Of a stretch of DNA of 21,004 bases, positions 7,174-14,183 are shown one piece after another. The number at the start of each line of letters is the position of its first letter. The first letter of the stretch is position 1. The notes under the pieces are model-generated. The model saw only the letters and a list, made by a program, of their open reading frames with translations, had not been told where the DNA came from and searched no databases. The DNA is from Methanosarcinales archaeon (GTDB taxonomy: Archaea > Halobacteriota > Methanosarcinia > Methanotrichales > Methanotrichaceae), in assembly GCA_013415595.1 (NCBI GenBank), contig JAAEEW010000180.1, forward strand, positions 1-21,004. The letters are read 5' to 3'. The translations under genes and the position numbers were made by a program.

Positions 7174-7432
7174 GATAAAGACGATGATCTTAGCGCTGCT
7201 CTTCCTGGCGGCACTTATCGCTTCAATTTCGATGACTCCCTGGGTGTACCAGGGCACTGAAGCGTACACCTTCACGCCGGCAAAGGAAGATCTCAGGGTG
7301 CCTGAGAGCGGCATCGGGGACGTCGGAATCGAGATATTCACGATCTACGTCTTCCCCTTCGAGGTGCTGGCCCTGGTCCTGCTGGCTTCCCTGATAGGAG
7401 CAGTTTACGTGGCAAGAAAGGAGATTGCCTGA
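7166..7432 (+). CDS. fpoJ2: F420H2 dehydrogenase subunit J, C-terminal part
   Basis: Second half of the NuoJ-like subunit, 88 aa, with two membrane helices (about residues 5-22 and 60-82). The loop between them, ending IGDVGIEIFTIYVFPFEVLALVLLA, corresponds to the C-terminal helix of NuoJ (typical GxxLF..YxxPFExxxxLL pattern). The ATG has GGAGG in ATGGAGGAGTCTC just upstream, inside the end of fpoJ1, and overlaps it by 8 bases, so the pair is probably translationally coupled. The protein has no known activity alone. Confidence 0.9.
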   Translation: MVKIKTMILALLFLAALIASISMTPWVYQGTEAYTFTPAKEDLRVPESGIGDVGIEIFTIYVFPFEVLALVLLASLIGAVYVARKEIA

Positions 7433-7446
7433 AAGGAGGGTAAGAG

Positions 7447-7470
7447 ATGGACAAGGAGGGAGAAGAATGA
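7447..7470 (+). CDS. Possible 7-codon leader ORF coupled to fpoK
   Basis: An ATG at 7447, 6 bases after a strong AAAGGAGGG (7432-7440), opens a reading frame MDKEGEE that stops with TGA at 7468-7470. That stop overlaps the fpoK ATG in the arrangement ATGA. The coding part of the mini-ORF itself contains AAGGAGGG (7453-7460), the ribosome-binding site of fpoK. A ribosome translating the mini-ORF would pass over that site and end on the fpoK start. Whether it is translated is unknown; the double ribosome-binding site is seen directly. Confidence 0.3.
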   Translation: MDKEGEE

Positions 7471-7769
7471 TCCCGCTCGAGCTCTACATCCTGCTTGCTT
7501 CCGTGATGTTCGCCATCGGTCTCTACGGCCTGGCGACCCAGAGGAACGGTATCAAGCTGATGATGTGTACAGAGATATTGCTGAACAGCGCCAACATCAA
7601 CCTCGTGGCATTCTCCGCCTACCAGCCCAACGTCAACGGTCAGGTCTTTGCGCTATTCTCCATAGCCCTGGCAGCGGCCGAGGCAGGTATTGGACTTGCT
7701 ATACTGATTACGCTTTACAGGCTGTACGGAACCATTGATTTGGACAACATCAACGCTATGAGGTGGTAG
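7467..7769 (+). CDS. fpoK: F420H2 dehydrogenase subunit K (NuoK-like)
   Basis: Small membrane-arm subunit homologous to NuoK/ND4L, which takes part in proton translocation. The 100-aa product starts MIPLELYILLASVMF and has three hydrophobic helices. The conserved glutamates of the family are visible in helix 2 (MMCTEILLNSANINLVAFS) and helix 3 (AAAEAGIGLAILITLYR). The ATG at 7467 gives the standard family length; an in-frame upstream start at 7425 would add 14 polar residues, overlap fpoJ2 and ignore the good AAGGAGGG site 6 bases before 7467. It ends four bases before fpoL. Confidence 0.95.
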   Translation: MIPLELYILLASVMFAIGLYGLATQRNGIKLMMCTEILLNSANINLVAFSAYQPNVNGQVFALFSIALAAAEAGIGLAILITLYRLYGTIDLDNINAMRW

Positions 7770-7773
7770 ATAG

Positions 7774-9732
7774 ATGTACTCCGATTATGCTTATCTGATC
7801 GTAGGACTGCCGGTCCTGGCATTCGTCCTCACGATCTTCTTGGGCTGGCATCTGCCCAAGGGCGGAGGCTTCTTCACTGTGCTGGCCACCTTTGGAGGAT
7901 TCATACTCTCTTACGGGATCTTCAAGGAGATTTACCCCAACGAGATACTGCACCAGTCGATGCACTGGTTCGCCAACTTCAACGTGGGAATTCTGATAGA
8001 TCCGCTGGCCCTAGTGATGCTTCTGATGGTGACTTTCGTCTGTACACTCATCCACACCTATGCACTGGGATACATGGACGGCGATCACGGGATGGCCAGG
8101 TACTTCGCTGAGGCGGGACTTTTCACCGCTTCCATGCTGGGCCTGATCTTCTCGGACAACATTCTCCAGCTCTTCATATTCTGGGAGCTGGTGGGTCTGT
8201 GTTCCTATCTGCTGATAGGCTTCTGGTACCGGAAGCCCTCGGCGGCTGCGGCTGCCAAGAAGGCATTCCTGGTTACCCGCGTGGGTGACGTCATGTTCCT
8301 GGCGGCCATAGTCCTGCTTTACAACAACCTGGCCAGCCTGAACCTGACCCTTCCACCCGGCGAGTACCTGTTGCAGTTCAAGGTCATTTACCAGAACGTA
8401 GCCGCCATTCCGCCCGACCAGTTGACTTACATCGCTCTGCTCTTCTTCGGAGGCGCAGTGGGCAAGTCCGGTCAGTTCCCCCTGCACGTCTGGCTTCCAG
8501 ACGCCATGGAGGGTCCAACCACAGTCTCAGCCATGATTCACGCTGCGACCATGGTTACTGCCGGTGTCTACCTGGTAGCCAGGCTCTTCCCGCTGTTCTA
8601 CGCAGCGCCTAGCGCCCTGCTGATAGTGGCCTACGTCGGTGGTTTCACCGCTCTGTTCGCTGCAACCATGGGTCTGACCGCCTTTGACATCAAGAGGGTC
8701 CTGGCATTCTCCACGGTCAGTCAGCTCGGCTACATGATGCTGGCCCTGGGCGCCGGAGCAGTGGTGGGAGCCGCTTCTGTGGGCGTTTCCATATTCCACC
8801 TCATCGGCCACTCCTTCTTAAAGGCACTGTTGTTCCTTTGCGCTGGCAGCGTGATTCACGCCGTCAACACCAACGACATGCGGGAGATGGGCGGTGTAGG
8901 TAAGTACATGAAGTACACTGCCATGACCATGGCCGCAGGTGGCCTGGCCCTGGCCGGATTCCCCCTGACCACCGGATTCTTCAGCAAGGACGAGATCCTG
9001 GTGGTAGCCTGGGAGTACGGTTCAGCCACCACAGACTTCATACCCTACATCCTGGGCATTCTGGGAGCGCTGCTCACAGCCTTCTACACGTTCAGGCTGT
9101 GGTTCGTGACCTTCACCGGGGAACCCCGGTCGGATTATCACAAGCACGAGTCTCCCTGGATAATGCTTGGTCCTCTGATGGTCCTGGCATTCTTTGCCCT
9201 GTTCTTCGGACTGGGTGCCCAGGAGCCGTTCTACCACTATCTGGAGAGCAACTTCGAGCACTACGACGTCAACTTCGAGGCCCTAGCGGCCGTGGGACAG
9301 CACCACATTGAAGAGGGCGAGGCAGCACACGAGCCATTCATAATCAAGATCCTGCCCATCATCGTTGGTGTGGGCGGAATTTTGCTGGCCATTCTGTTCT
9401 ACTATCCGCGCTTCCGAAAGCTGGACACCAGAAAGTTCACCACAGAGAACGACCCCATCCGCAGGATACTGCTCAAGGGTTACTACCAGCACGAGATCTA
9501 TACCGCCTGGTTCGCAGAGACCGTGGTCTACGGAATTGCTCTGCTCTCTAACATGGTGGACATCAAGATAGTGGACGCTACATTGAACAAGATCAGCGAG
9601 ACTACAGTGGCCTTCGGAGGAAGCCTCCGCAAGGCGCAGACGGGAATCATTCAGAACTATATCCTGGCCATAATCTTCGGAGTGGTGGTTCTGGTGGTTC
9701 TCATTAAACTCTGGTTGGAGGTGAGCATATGA
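7774..9732 (+). CDS. fpoL: F420H2 dehydrogenase subunit L (NuoL-like antiporter subunit)
   Basis: Largest of the three antiporter-like proton-pumping subunits. The 652-aa protein has many hydrophobic helices. Family signatures are ELVGLCSYLLIGFWY with the TM5 glutamate at about residue 138, GAVGKSGQFPLHVWLPDAMEGPT with the TM7-8 lysine, and LIGHSFLKALLFLCAGSVIH with the TM10-12 lysine. The C-terminal ~150 residues form the extension found in NuoL (lateral helix HL plus a terminal anchor helix, VVLVVLIKLWLEVSI). The start ATG has GAGGTGG 7 bases upstream, and the stop overlaps the fpoM start (ATGA). Confidence 0.96.
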   Translation: MYSDYAYLIVGLPVLAFVLTIFLGWHLPKGGGFFTVLATFGGFILSYGIFKEIYPNEILHQSMHWFANFNVGILIDPLALVMLLMVTFVCTLIHTYALGYMDGDHGMARYFAEAGLFTASMLGLIFSDNILQLFIFWELVGLCSYLLIGFWYRKPSAAAAAKKAFLVTRVGDVMFLAAIVLLYNNLASLNLTLPPGEYLLQFKVIYQNVAAIPPDQLTYIALLFFGGAVGKSGQFPLHVWLPDAMEGPTTVSAMIHAATMVTAGVYLVARLFPLFYAAPSALLIVAYVGGFTALFAATMGLTAFDIKRVLAFSTVSQLGYMMLALGAGAVVGAASVGVSIFHLIGHSFLKALLFLCAGSVIHAVNTNDMREMGGVGKYMKYTAMTMAAGGLALAGFPLTTGFFSKDEILVVAWEYGSATTDFIPYILGILGALLTAFYTFRLWFVTFTGEPRSDYHKHESPWIMLGPLMVLAFFALFFGLGAQEPFYHYLESNFEHYDVNFEALAAVGQHHIEEGEAAHEPFIIKILPIIVGVGGILLAILFYYPRFRKLDTRKFTTENDPIRRILLKGYYQHEIYTAWFAETVVYGIALLSNMVDIKIVDATLNKISETTVAFGGSLRKAQTGIIQNYILAIIFGVVVLVVLIKLWLEVSI

Positions 9733-11237
9733 GCAACGAGATCTCATTGATGATCGCCATACCCCTCATCGGGGCCGTCCTGGCCTTCTTAACCAGGTCC
9801 AGGGGCCTGGCGAGGATTGTGGCTTTGCTGGCTTCGCTGGCACCATTGATAATCTCCCTCCAGATGTACATGGGATTCGACAAGAGTTCCAAGATGATGC
9901 AGTACGTGGAGAGCTACGACTGGGTTCCCTCCCTGGGAATCAAGTACACACTGGGCGTGGACGGCATTGGCATGCCTCTGGTCCTGCTCTCTACCATAGT
10001 CAGCGTCCTGGTTATCGTGTACTCCTGGGGTGAGAACCATCGGCCAAACCAGTTCTTCGCTCTGCTTCTCCTGAATGAGGTGGGAGTTCTGGGTGTATTC
10101 ACCGCGCTGGACTTCTTCCTGTTCTACATATTCTGGGAGATAGTGCTCATACCCATGTTCTTCCTGATAGGAATATGGGGAGGCCCGAGGAAGGACTACG
10201 CAGCCATCAAGTTCTTCATATACACCCACGTGGCCAGCCTGGTGATGCTCATCTCCATATTCGCCCTGTACTTCACCTACAGGACGCCGGAGGGCCTGCA
10301 CACCATGGACATGCTGACTCTGCTTCAGGCCACTTCGGACACCACCATCTTCCCCACAGCTCTGCTCAACCTCATATTCCTGGGGCTGCTGCTGGGATTC
10401 CTGGTGAAGATGCCAGCGTTCCCGTTCCACACCTGGCTTCCCGACGCCCACGTGGAGGCGCCGACGGCCGGATCGGTGGTCCTGGCTGCACTGCTCCTGA
10501 AGATGGGAGGCTACGGCCTGTTCAGGGTGATCATGCCCATGCTGCCCAGCGTATCCGATATGTTCGTGACCCTGCTGGCAGTGATCGGCGTGATCAGCAT
10601 AGTATACGGCGGATTCATGGCCCTGGCCCAGAAGGACATCAAGAAGCTGGTGGCCTATTCATCGGTCAGCCACATGGGTTACGTCACCTTGGGCGCCGTT
10701 GCTCTGACCACCATGTCCGTTCAGGGGGCCATGTTCCAGCAGTTCTCCCACGGCCTGATCACCTGCGTTCTGTTCATGTCCGCAGGGACCATTCAGCACA
10801 CAGTGGGCACCAGAATCATCGCCGACCTCGGTGGTCTGGCTGACCGGATGCCCCGGTTCGCCTTCCTGATGCTGGCCGGATTCCTGGCCTCCCTGGGACT
10901 GCCCGGGATGAGCGGTTTCGTGGCCGAGTTCCTGGTGCTCACCGGATCTTATGCGACAATGCCCTACTATGTGCTCTTCGTCATATTCGCAGGCATAGCG
11001 GTCACTGCGGGTTACCACCTGTGGGCCGTGCAGAAGGTGATGTTTGGGCCCATCCTCAAGAAGTATCTGGACGTTCACGACGCCCATTCCTATGAGTTGC
11101 TCTCCATGAGCCTTCTCATCCTGCTGGTAATACTCTTCGGAGTCCAGCCGGGCCTGATTACGGATATGATGGGGGTAGCGGCACAGCAGCTGATTTACGA
11201 TCCGGTTATGACATTGTCCCAGATGGGGGTGATCTGA
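9729..11237 (+). CDS. fpoM: F420H2 dehydrogenase subunit M (NuoM-like antiporter subunit)
   Basis: Second antiporter-like pump subunit. It is 502 aa, the family's usual size. Signatures include FFLFYIFWEIVLIPMFFLIGIW with the conserved glutamate, LVKMPAFPFHTWLPDAHVEAP with the conserved lysine and proline-rich loop, and HMGYVTLG in the discontinuous helix region. The start ATG overlaps the fpoL stop by four bases and has GAGGTGA inside the last fpoL codons (9720-9726). It ends one base before the GTG start of fpoN. Confidence 0.96.
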   Translation: MSNEISLMIAIPLIGAVLAFLTRSRGLARIVALLASLAPLIISLQMYMGFDKSSKMMQYVESYDWVPSLGIKYTLGVDGIGMPLVLLSTIVSVLVIVYSWGENHRPNQFFALLLLNEVGVLGVFTALDFFLFYIFWEIVLIPMFFLIGIWGGPRKDYAAIKFFIYTHVASLVMLISIFALYFTYRTPEGLHTMDMLTLLQATSDTTIFPTALLNLIFLGLLLGFLVKMPAFPFHTWLPDAHVEAPTAGSVVLAALLLKMGGYGLFRVIMPMLPSVSDMFVTLLAVIGVISIVYGGFMALAQKDIKKLVAYSSVSHMGYVTLGAVALTTMSVQGAMFQQFSHGLITCVLFMSAGTIQHTVGTRIIADLGGLADRMPRFAFLMLAGFLASLGLPGMSGFVAEFLVLTGSYATMPYYVLFVIFAGIAVTAGYHLWAVQKVMFGPILKKYLDVHDAHSYELLSMSLLILLVILFGVQPGLITDMMGVAAQQLIYDPVMTLSQMGVI

Positions 11238-11238
11238 G

Positions 11239-12711
11239 GTGGATCTAGGGTATTACGCTCCCCTGGGAGCAGAGGCTCTGCTCACCGGTGTAGCATTGCT
11301 GGTAGTGTTGCTTGGCCTCTTCGTGAAGAATAAGAATCTGGGAGGATACCTGAGCCTTATCGGACTGGGCATAGCCATGTGGATGGTGGCCAGCGCCAAG
11401 CTTGGAACCACCTTCTTCTTCGACACCATGTACGTGGACGGCTTCTCTCAGTTCTTCAAGGCGGTATTCCTGGCAGTCTCCATACTGGTGGTGATCGCTT
11501 CCCTGTCCCGGTACAAGAACCATCCCGGCCAGGATGAGTACTACGCCTTGCTGCTGTTTGCCACCGTGGGCATGATGGTGGTCGCCAGCGCCATCGATCT
11601 CATAACTCTGTTTGTGGGATTCGAGCTGGCCAGCCTTTCCACCTACGCCCTGGCGGCGTTCGACAAGGAGAAGAAGAACCTGGAAGCTGCGATGAAGTAC
11701 TTCATCTTCGGCGCAGCTTCCTCAGCGCTCCTGCTCTTCGGCTTCTCTCTGCTCTACGGCATGACCGGATCCACCAGGATCGCAGATATCGCCGCCATCT
11801 CCATGGCAGACTTCGGTCCGGCCACCCTGGTGGCCCTGATCTTCGTGATCGCCGGGTTTGCCTTCAAGATGGCCCTGGTGCCCTTCCACATGTGGGCTCC
11901 GGACACCTACGAGGGTTCACCCACTCTGGTCTCCGCCCTGCTGGCGGCAGGCTCCAAGAAGATGGGCTTCGCAGCAGCCTTCAGAATCATACTGGTGGCT
12001 CTGATGGCCCTGCGCCTGGAGTGGTACGTGGCCTTCGCCATCCTGGCGGCAGTGACCATGACCCTTGGAAACGTGGTGGCCGTGTGGCAGACGAACGTGC
12101 GCAGAATGCTGGCCTACTCCAGTGTGGCCCAGGCAGGCTACATCGCCATCGCCTTCGTGGTGATCGGCGCTGTCTCCGGAAGCACCAATCCCGATGCCAC
12201 CTACATATCACAGCTTGGTCTGGCTGGAGGACTTCTCCAGATCCTGGGCCACGCCCTGATGAAGACCGGCGCTTTCATCGCCGCCGGTGTGGTAGGGTAC
12301 ATGGTTCTCCGTGAGGGCAAGGAAAATCCCGACGACATAGAGAACTATGCCGGACTGGGGCAGAGGGCTCCCATAACAGCATTCTGTATGCTGATATTCC
12401 TCTTCGCCCTGGCGGGAATACCTCCGACGGCAGGATTCGTGGGCAAGTTCGTCCTGTTCAACGCCGCATACGATGCCGGCCTGTTGTGGCTGGTCTTGCT
12501 GGCCATCCTGAACAGCGCTCTGTCGCTGTACTATTACCTCAGGGTGATCAAGTACATGTACGTGTACAAGCCGGCAGGCGGAAGGATAAGCGAGCCCAAG
12601 GGATACGTGCTGGCTCTGTTGCTGGCCACCATCGCCGTGGTTGGCATTGGAGTGCACCCCGAGCCCTTCATCGGATGGGCAATGCAGGCAGCAGCGGCTC
12701 TGCTGCCCTAA
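11239..12711 (+). CDS. fpoN: F420H2 dehydrogenase subunit N (NuoN-like antiporter subunit)
   Basis: Third antiporter-like pump subunit and last gene of the operon. It is 490 aa. Signatures are LFVGFELASLSTYALAAFDK with the conserved glutamate, FAFKMALVPFHMWAPDTYEGSP with the conserved lysine, and MLAYSSVAQAGYIAIA. The GTG start is chosen because GGGGGTGATC ends about 5 bases upstream, and the fpoM stop sits immediately before it. Downstream there is no fpoO or fpoF, only a T-rich terminator. Confidence 0.96.
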   Translation: MDLGYYAPLGAEALLTGVALLVVLLGLFVKNKNLGGYLSLIGLGIAMWMVASAKLGTTFFFDTMYVDGFSQFFKAVFLAVSILVVIASLSRYKNHPGQDEYYALLLFATVGMMVVASAIDLITLFVGFELASLSTYALAAFDKEKKNLEAAMKYFIFGAASSALLLFGFSLLYGMTGSTRIADIAAISMADFGPATLVALIFVIAGFAFKMALVPFHMWAPDTYEGSPTLVSALLAAGSKKMGFAAAFRIILVALMALRLEWYVAFAILAAVTMTLGNVVAVWQTNVRRMLAYSSVAQAGYIAIAFVVIGAVSGSTNPDATYISQLGLAGGLLQILGHALMKTGAFIAAGVVGYMVLREGKENPDDIENYAGLGQRAPITAFCMLIFLFALAGIPPTAGFVGKFVLFNAAYDAGLLWLVLLAILNSALSLYYYLRVIKYMYVYKPAGGRISEPKGYVLALLLATIAVVGIGVHPEPFIGWAMQAAAALLP

Positions 12712-12715
12712 AACC

Positions 12716-12739
12716 TTTTTTTATACCCTCAACTTTTTT
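12716..12739 (+). terminator. T-rich archaeal terminator of the fpo operon
   Basis: Two runs of seven and six T (12716-12722 and 12734-12739) follow the fpoN stop by five bases. Archaeal RNA polymerase ends transcription at such oligo-T tracts without needing a hairpin. No hairpin is visible directly upstream. Confidence 0.6.
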
Positions 12740-13126
12740 ATATTCTGATATCTTCCCCTTTAGGCGGAGGGACGGCTCTAATTTTTATAAAAATATACAC
12801 ATTCATATTCTTCAGAGGGGAGCCCGGGCGGCAGGTGTCGGGTCGGAGGGTGCTTCGCAAATCCACCAGGGCGCCAGAAAAATCATGGCCAGCCACTCCT
12901 CCAGTTCCAGGCACCATTACGGGCACCATTGCTGGCACCGTTCATGCCCTGGCCCGGGGGAAGGCAGGAAAGGCAGGGAAAAAGGGCAGGAATGCGTCAG
13001 GATTCGCCTATTTCGGTCCAGAGCCATTCGCCCATTGACACACGGGCAGGCACTTGAGACTCTGGCCACCAGCAGCCGTCTTTCGGGATGCTGGCTCACC
13101 ACCTGGCTGGCCAGTGCCGGCCTTCC
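12740..13126. other. Non-coding stretch between fpoN and the COG2426 gene
   Basis: I find no convincing gene. A TATA-like AT block TTTTTATAAAAATATACAC lies at about 12781-12799, followed by a GC-rich sequence containing three similar GGCACC(A/G)TT units (about 12910-12940) and a purine-rich run (12955-12990). A 67-residue GTG-initiated frame at 12835-13038 is open but Pro/Arg/Lys-rich with no recognisable ribosome-binding site. An inverted repeat CCAGCA/TGCTGG is at 13069-13074/13089-13094. A small RNA starting near 12810-12820 is possible but unproven. Confidence 0.4.
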
Positions 13127-13147
13127 GGCCGGTTCTCTTAGCCGGCC
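13127..13147 (-). terminator. GC hairpin after the COG2426 gene
   Basis: Inverted repeat GGCCGG (13127-13132) and CCGGCC (13142-13147) with a 9-base loop begins five bases downstream of the minus-strand gene that stops at 13152. A third CCGGCC half-site lies at 13117-13122, so an alternative pairing exists. There is no T tract after it, so a role in RNA 3' end protection is as likely as termination. Confidence 0.3.
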
Positions 13148-13151
13148 TTCT

Positions 13152-13622
13152 CTACCATTCGATCAGGCTCTTTATGCCCACCACCATGGCTGTTACCACC
13201 AGGCCGGCGGTCATCACCCCCAGGGCGATGGCCGGGAAGGCCCGGCGGGCCTTCAGCCCCAGGAGAAAGGCGATGGCGCATCCGGTCCACGCTCCGGTCA
13301 CCGGCAGGGGGACGGCCACGAAGAGGGCCAGAGCTGCCAGCCCGAAGTTCTCGTGGTTCTGAATGTATCTTCTATAAGTGCGGGCGAAGAGCCAGGTGAA
13401 GAAGCGCCTCCCGGCGGAATAACGCATGAGAAAGCGAGACGTCGGTCCCAGAAACAGAAGCAGGGGGATGACCGGCAGCAGGTTGCCGAATACCGCCAGG
13501 AGATAGGTCTGTGCCGGCGAGTATCCGTAAATCCCTATTCCTACAGGTATGGCCCCTCTCAGCTCCGATATGGGGGACATGGCCAGGAGCAAAACCGCCG
13601 CCCAGCCGGGAACTTCTAACAA
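13152..13622 (-). CDS. COG2426-type small membrane protein (small multidrug export family)
   Basis: Integral membrane protein of the Sm_multidrug_ex family (COG2426); the transport role implied by the family name is not established. The 156 aa include hydrophobic helices at about residues 4-20, 36-58, 90-115 and 128-152. The N-terminal SPISELRGAIPVGI is the family hallmark, and ENFGLAALALFVAVPLPVTGAWTG is the second repeat, with a conserved proline pair. The start is a TTG 28 bases after the upstream 123-aa gene, with GGTG about 8 bases before it; GTG or ATG codons further in would remove the first helix. It is probably co-transcribed with the 123-aa gene. Confidence 0.8.
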   Translation of the reverse strand: MLEVPGWAAVLLLAMSPISELRGAIPVGIGIYGYSPAQTYLLAVFGNLLPVIPLLLFLGPTSRFLMRYSAGRRFFTWLFARTYRRYIQNHENFGLAALALFVAVPLPVTGAWTGCAIAFLLGLKARRAFPAIALGVMTAGLVVTAMVVGIKSLIEW

Positions 13623-13650
13623 CAGGGCACCGCCGATTGATGATCTGGCG

Positions 13651-14022
13651 CTACTTTCCCAGGGAGCCCTTGATCTCTACCTTGAACACCTGGTCCTGCG
13701 TGGGTGAGTAAACGGAGACGGTCAGGTCCACTGGAATCTGGGCGATGGACACGGCAACCGGAATCTTCTCGTCTGCCAGGTTGACCTTTATGCCCTCCGC
13801 CAGCCTGGCCAGGACGTCCACCAGGCCGCCCAACTCCGGTATCTGGATGCCGATGGGGCCGTCGATAGAGACCTTTGTGGCCAGGGGTGCGTTGCCGTCG
13901 CCAGTCACCTGAACTCCCAGAGCGCCATCCTTCCCGGTTCCTTTGACCTTGGCCACGATGGGATTGCTCTCGCCGTCAAAGCCCTTAACCCTGGCATCTG
14001 CGTCCACTTTGAAAGAAACCAT
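13651..14022 (-). CDS. Hypothetical 123-aa beta-rich protein
   Basis: I do not recognise this family. The product has no signal peptide or membrane helix, no cysteines, and alternating short hydrophobic/charged stretches (for example MVSFKVDADARVKG and IPVDLTVSVYSPTQDQVFKV), which suggest a beta sandwich or barrel. A central amphipathic helix GGLVDVLARLAEGI is flanked by the motif DGPIGIQIPE. The start is well supported: AGGTGG lies 5 bases before the ATG and a TATA box lies 35 bases upstream. It is the first gene of a likely two-gene operon with the COG2426 membrane protein. Confidence 0.8.
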   Translation of the reverse strand: MVSFKVDADARVKGFDGESNPIVAKVKGTGKDGALGVQVTGDGNAPLATKVSIDGPIGIQIPELGGLVDVLARLAEGIKVNLADEKIPVAVSIAQIPVDLTVSVYSPTQDQVFKVEIKGSLGK

Positions 14023-14054
14023 CTTACCACCTGCCAGGAACTACGATATACTCC

Positions 14055-14063
14055 GATATAAAG
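14055..14063 (-). promoter_or_regulatory. TATA box of the 123-aa protein/COG2426 operon
   Basis: CTTTATATC on the minus strand, preceded by CATTA, lies about 35 bases upstream of the ATG at 14022. The expected transcription start near 14033 leaves a short leader with AGGTGG. The opposite strand of the same 149-base gap drives the methanogenesis marker operon; an AT-rich AAAAATTATCATT at about 14120-14132 is its likely TATA element. Confidence 0.5.
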
Positions 14064-14183
14064 TAATGCAAAACCTCTGAAAATGGCGGCTTTCACCTCA
14101 TATCGGCGGGGCCGATCTTCAAAAATTATCATTTTCCAGACATGGCGAAAAGCTGATATGGCCTCCCCCATTTGTTAGACACT

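Noticed and set aside
12835..13038. 67-residue GTG-initiated frame after an AT-rich block
   Set aside because: Promoter-like sequence lies upstream, but there is no ribosome-binding site and the product is Lys/Arg/Pro-rich without similarity; kept only as part of the non-coding region note.
12486..13619. 377-residue plus-strand open frame
   Set aside because: It runs from inside fpoN through the intergenic region and across the COG2426 gene; composition is low in hydrophobic residues and rich in Gly, Arg, Ser and His, typical of a chance GC-rich frame.
13651..14022. Possible DNA-binding or chaperone role for the 123-aa protein
   Set aside because: No helix-turn-helix, zinc site or known chaperone motif is visible; assigning a role would be a guess.
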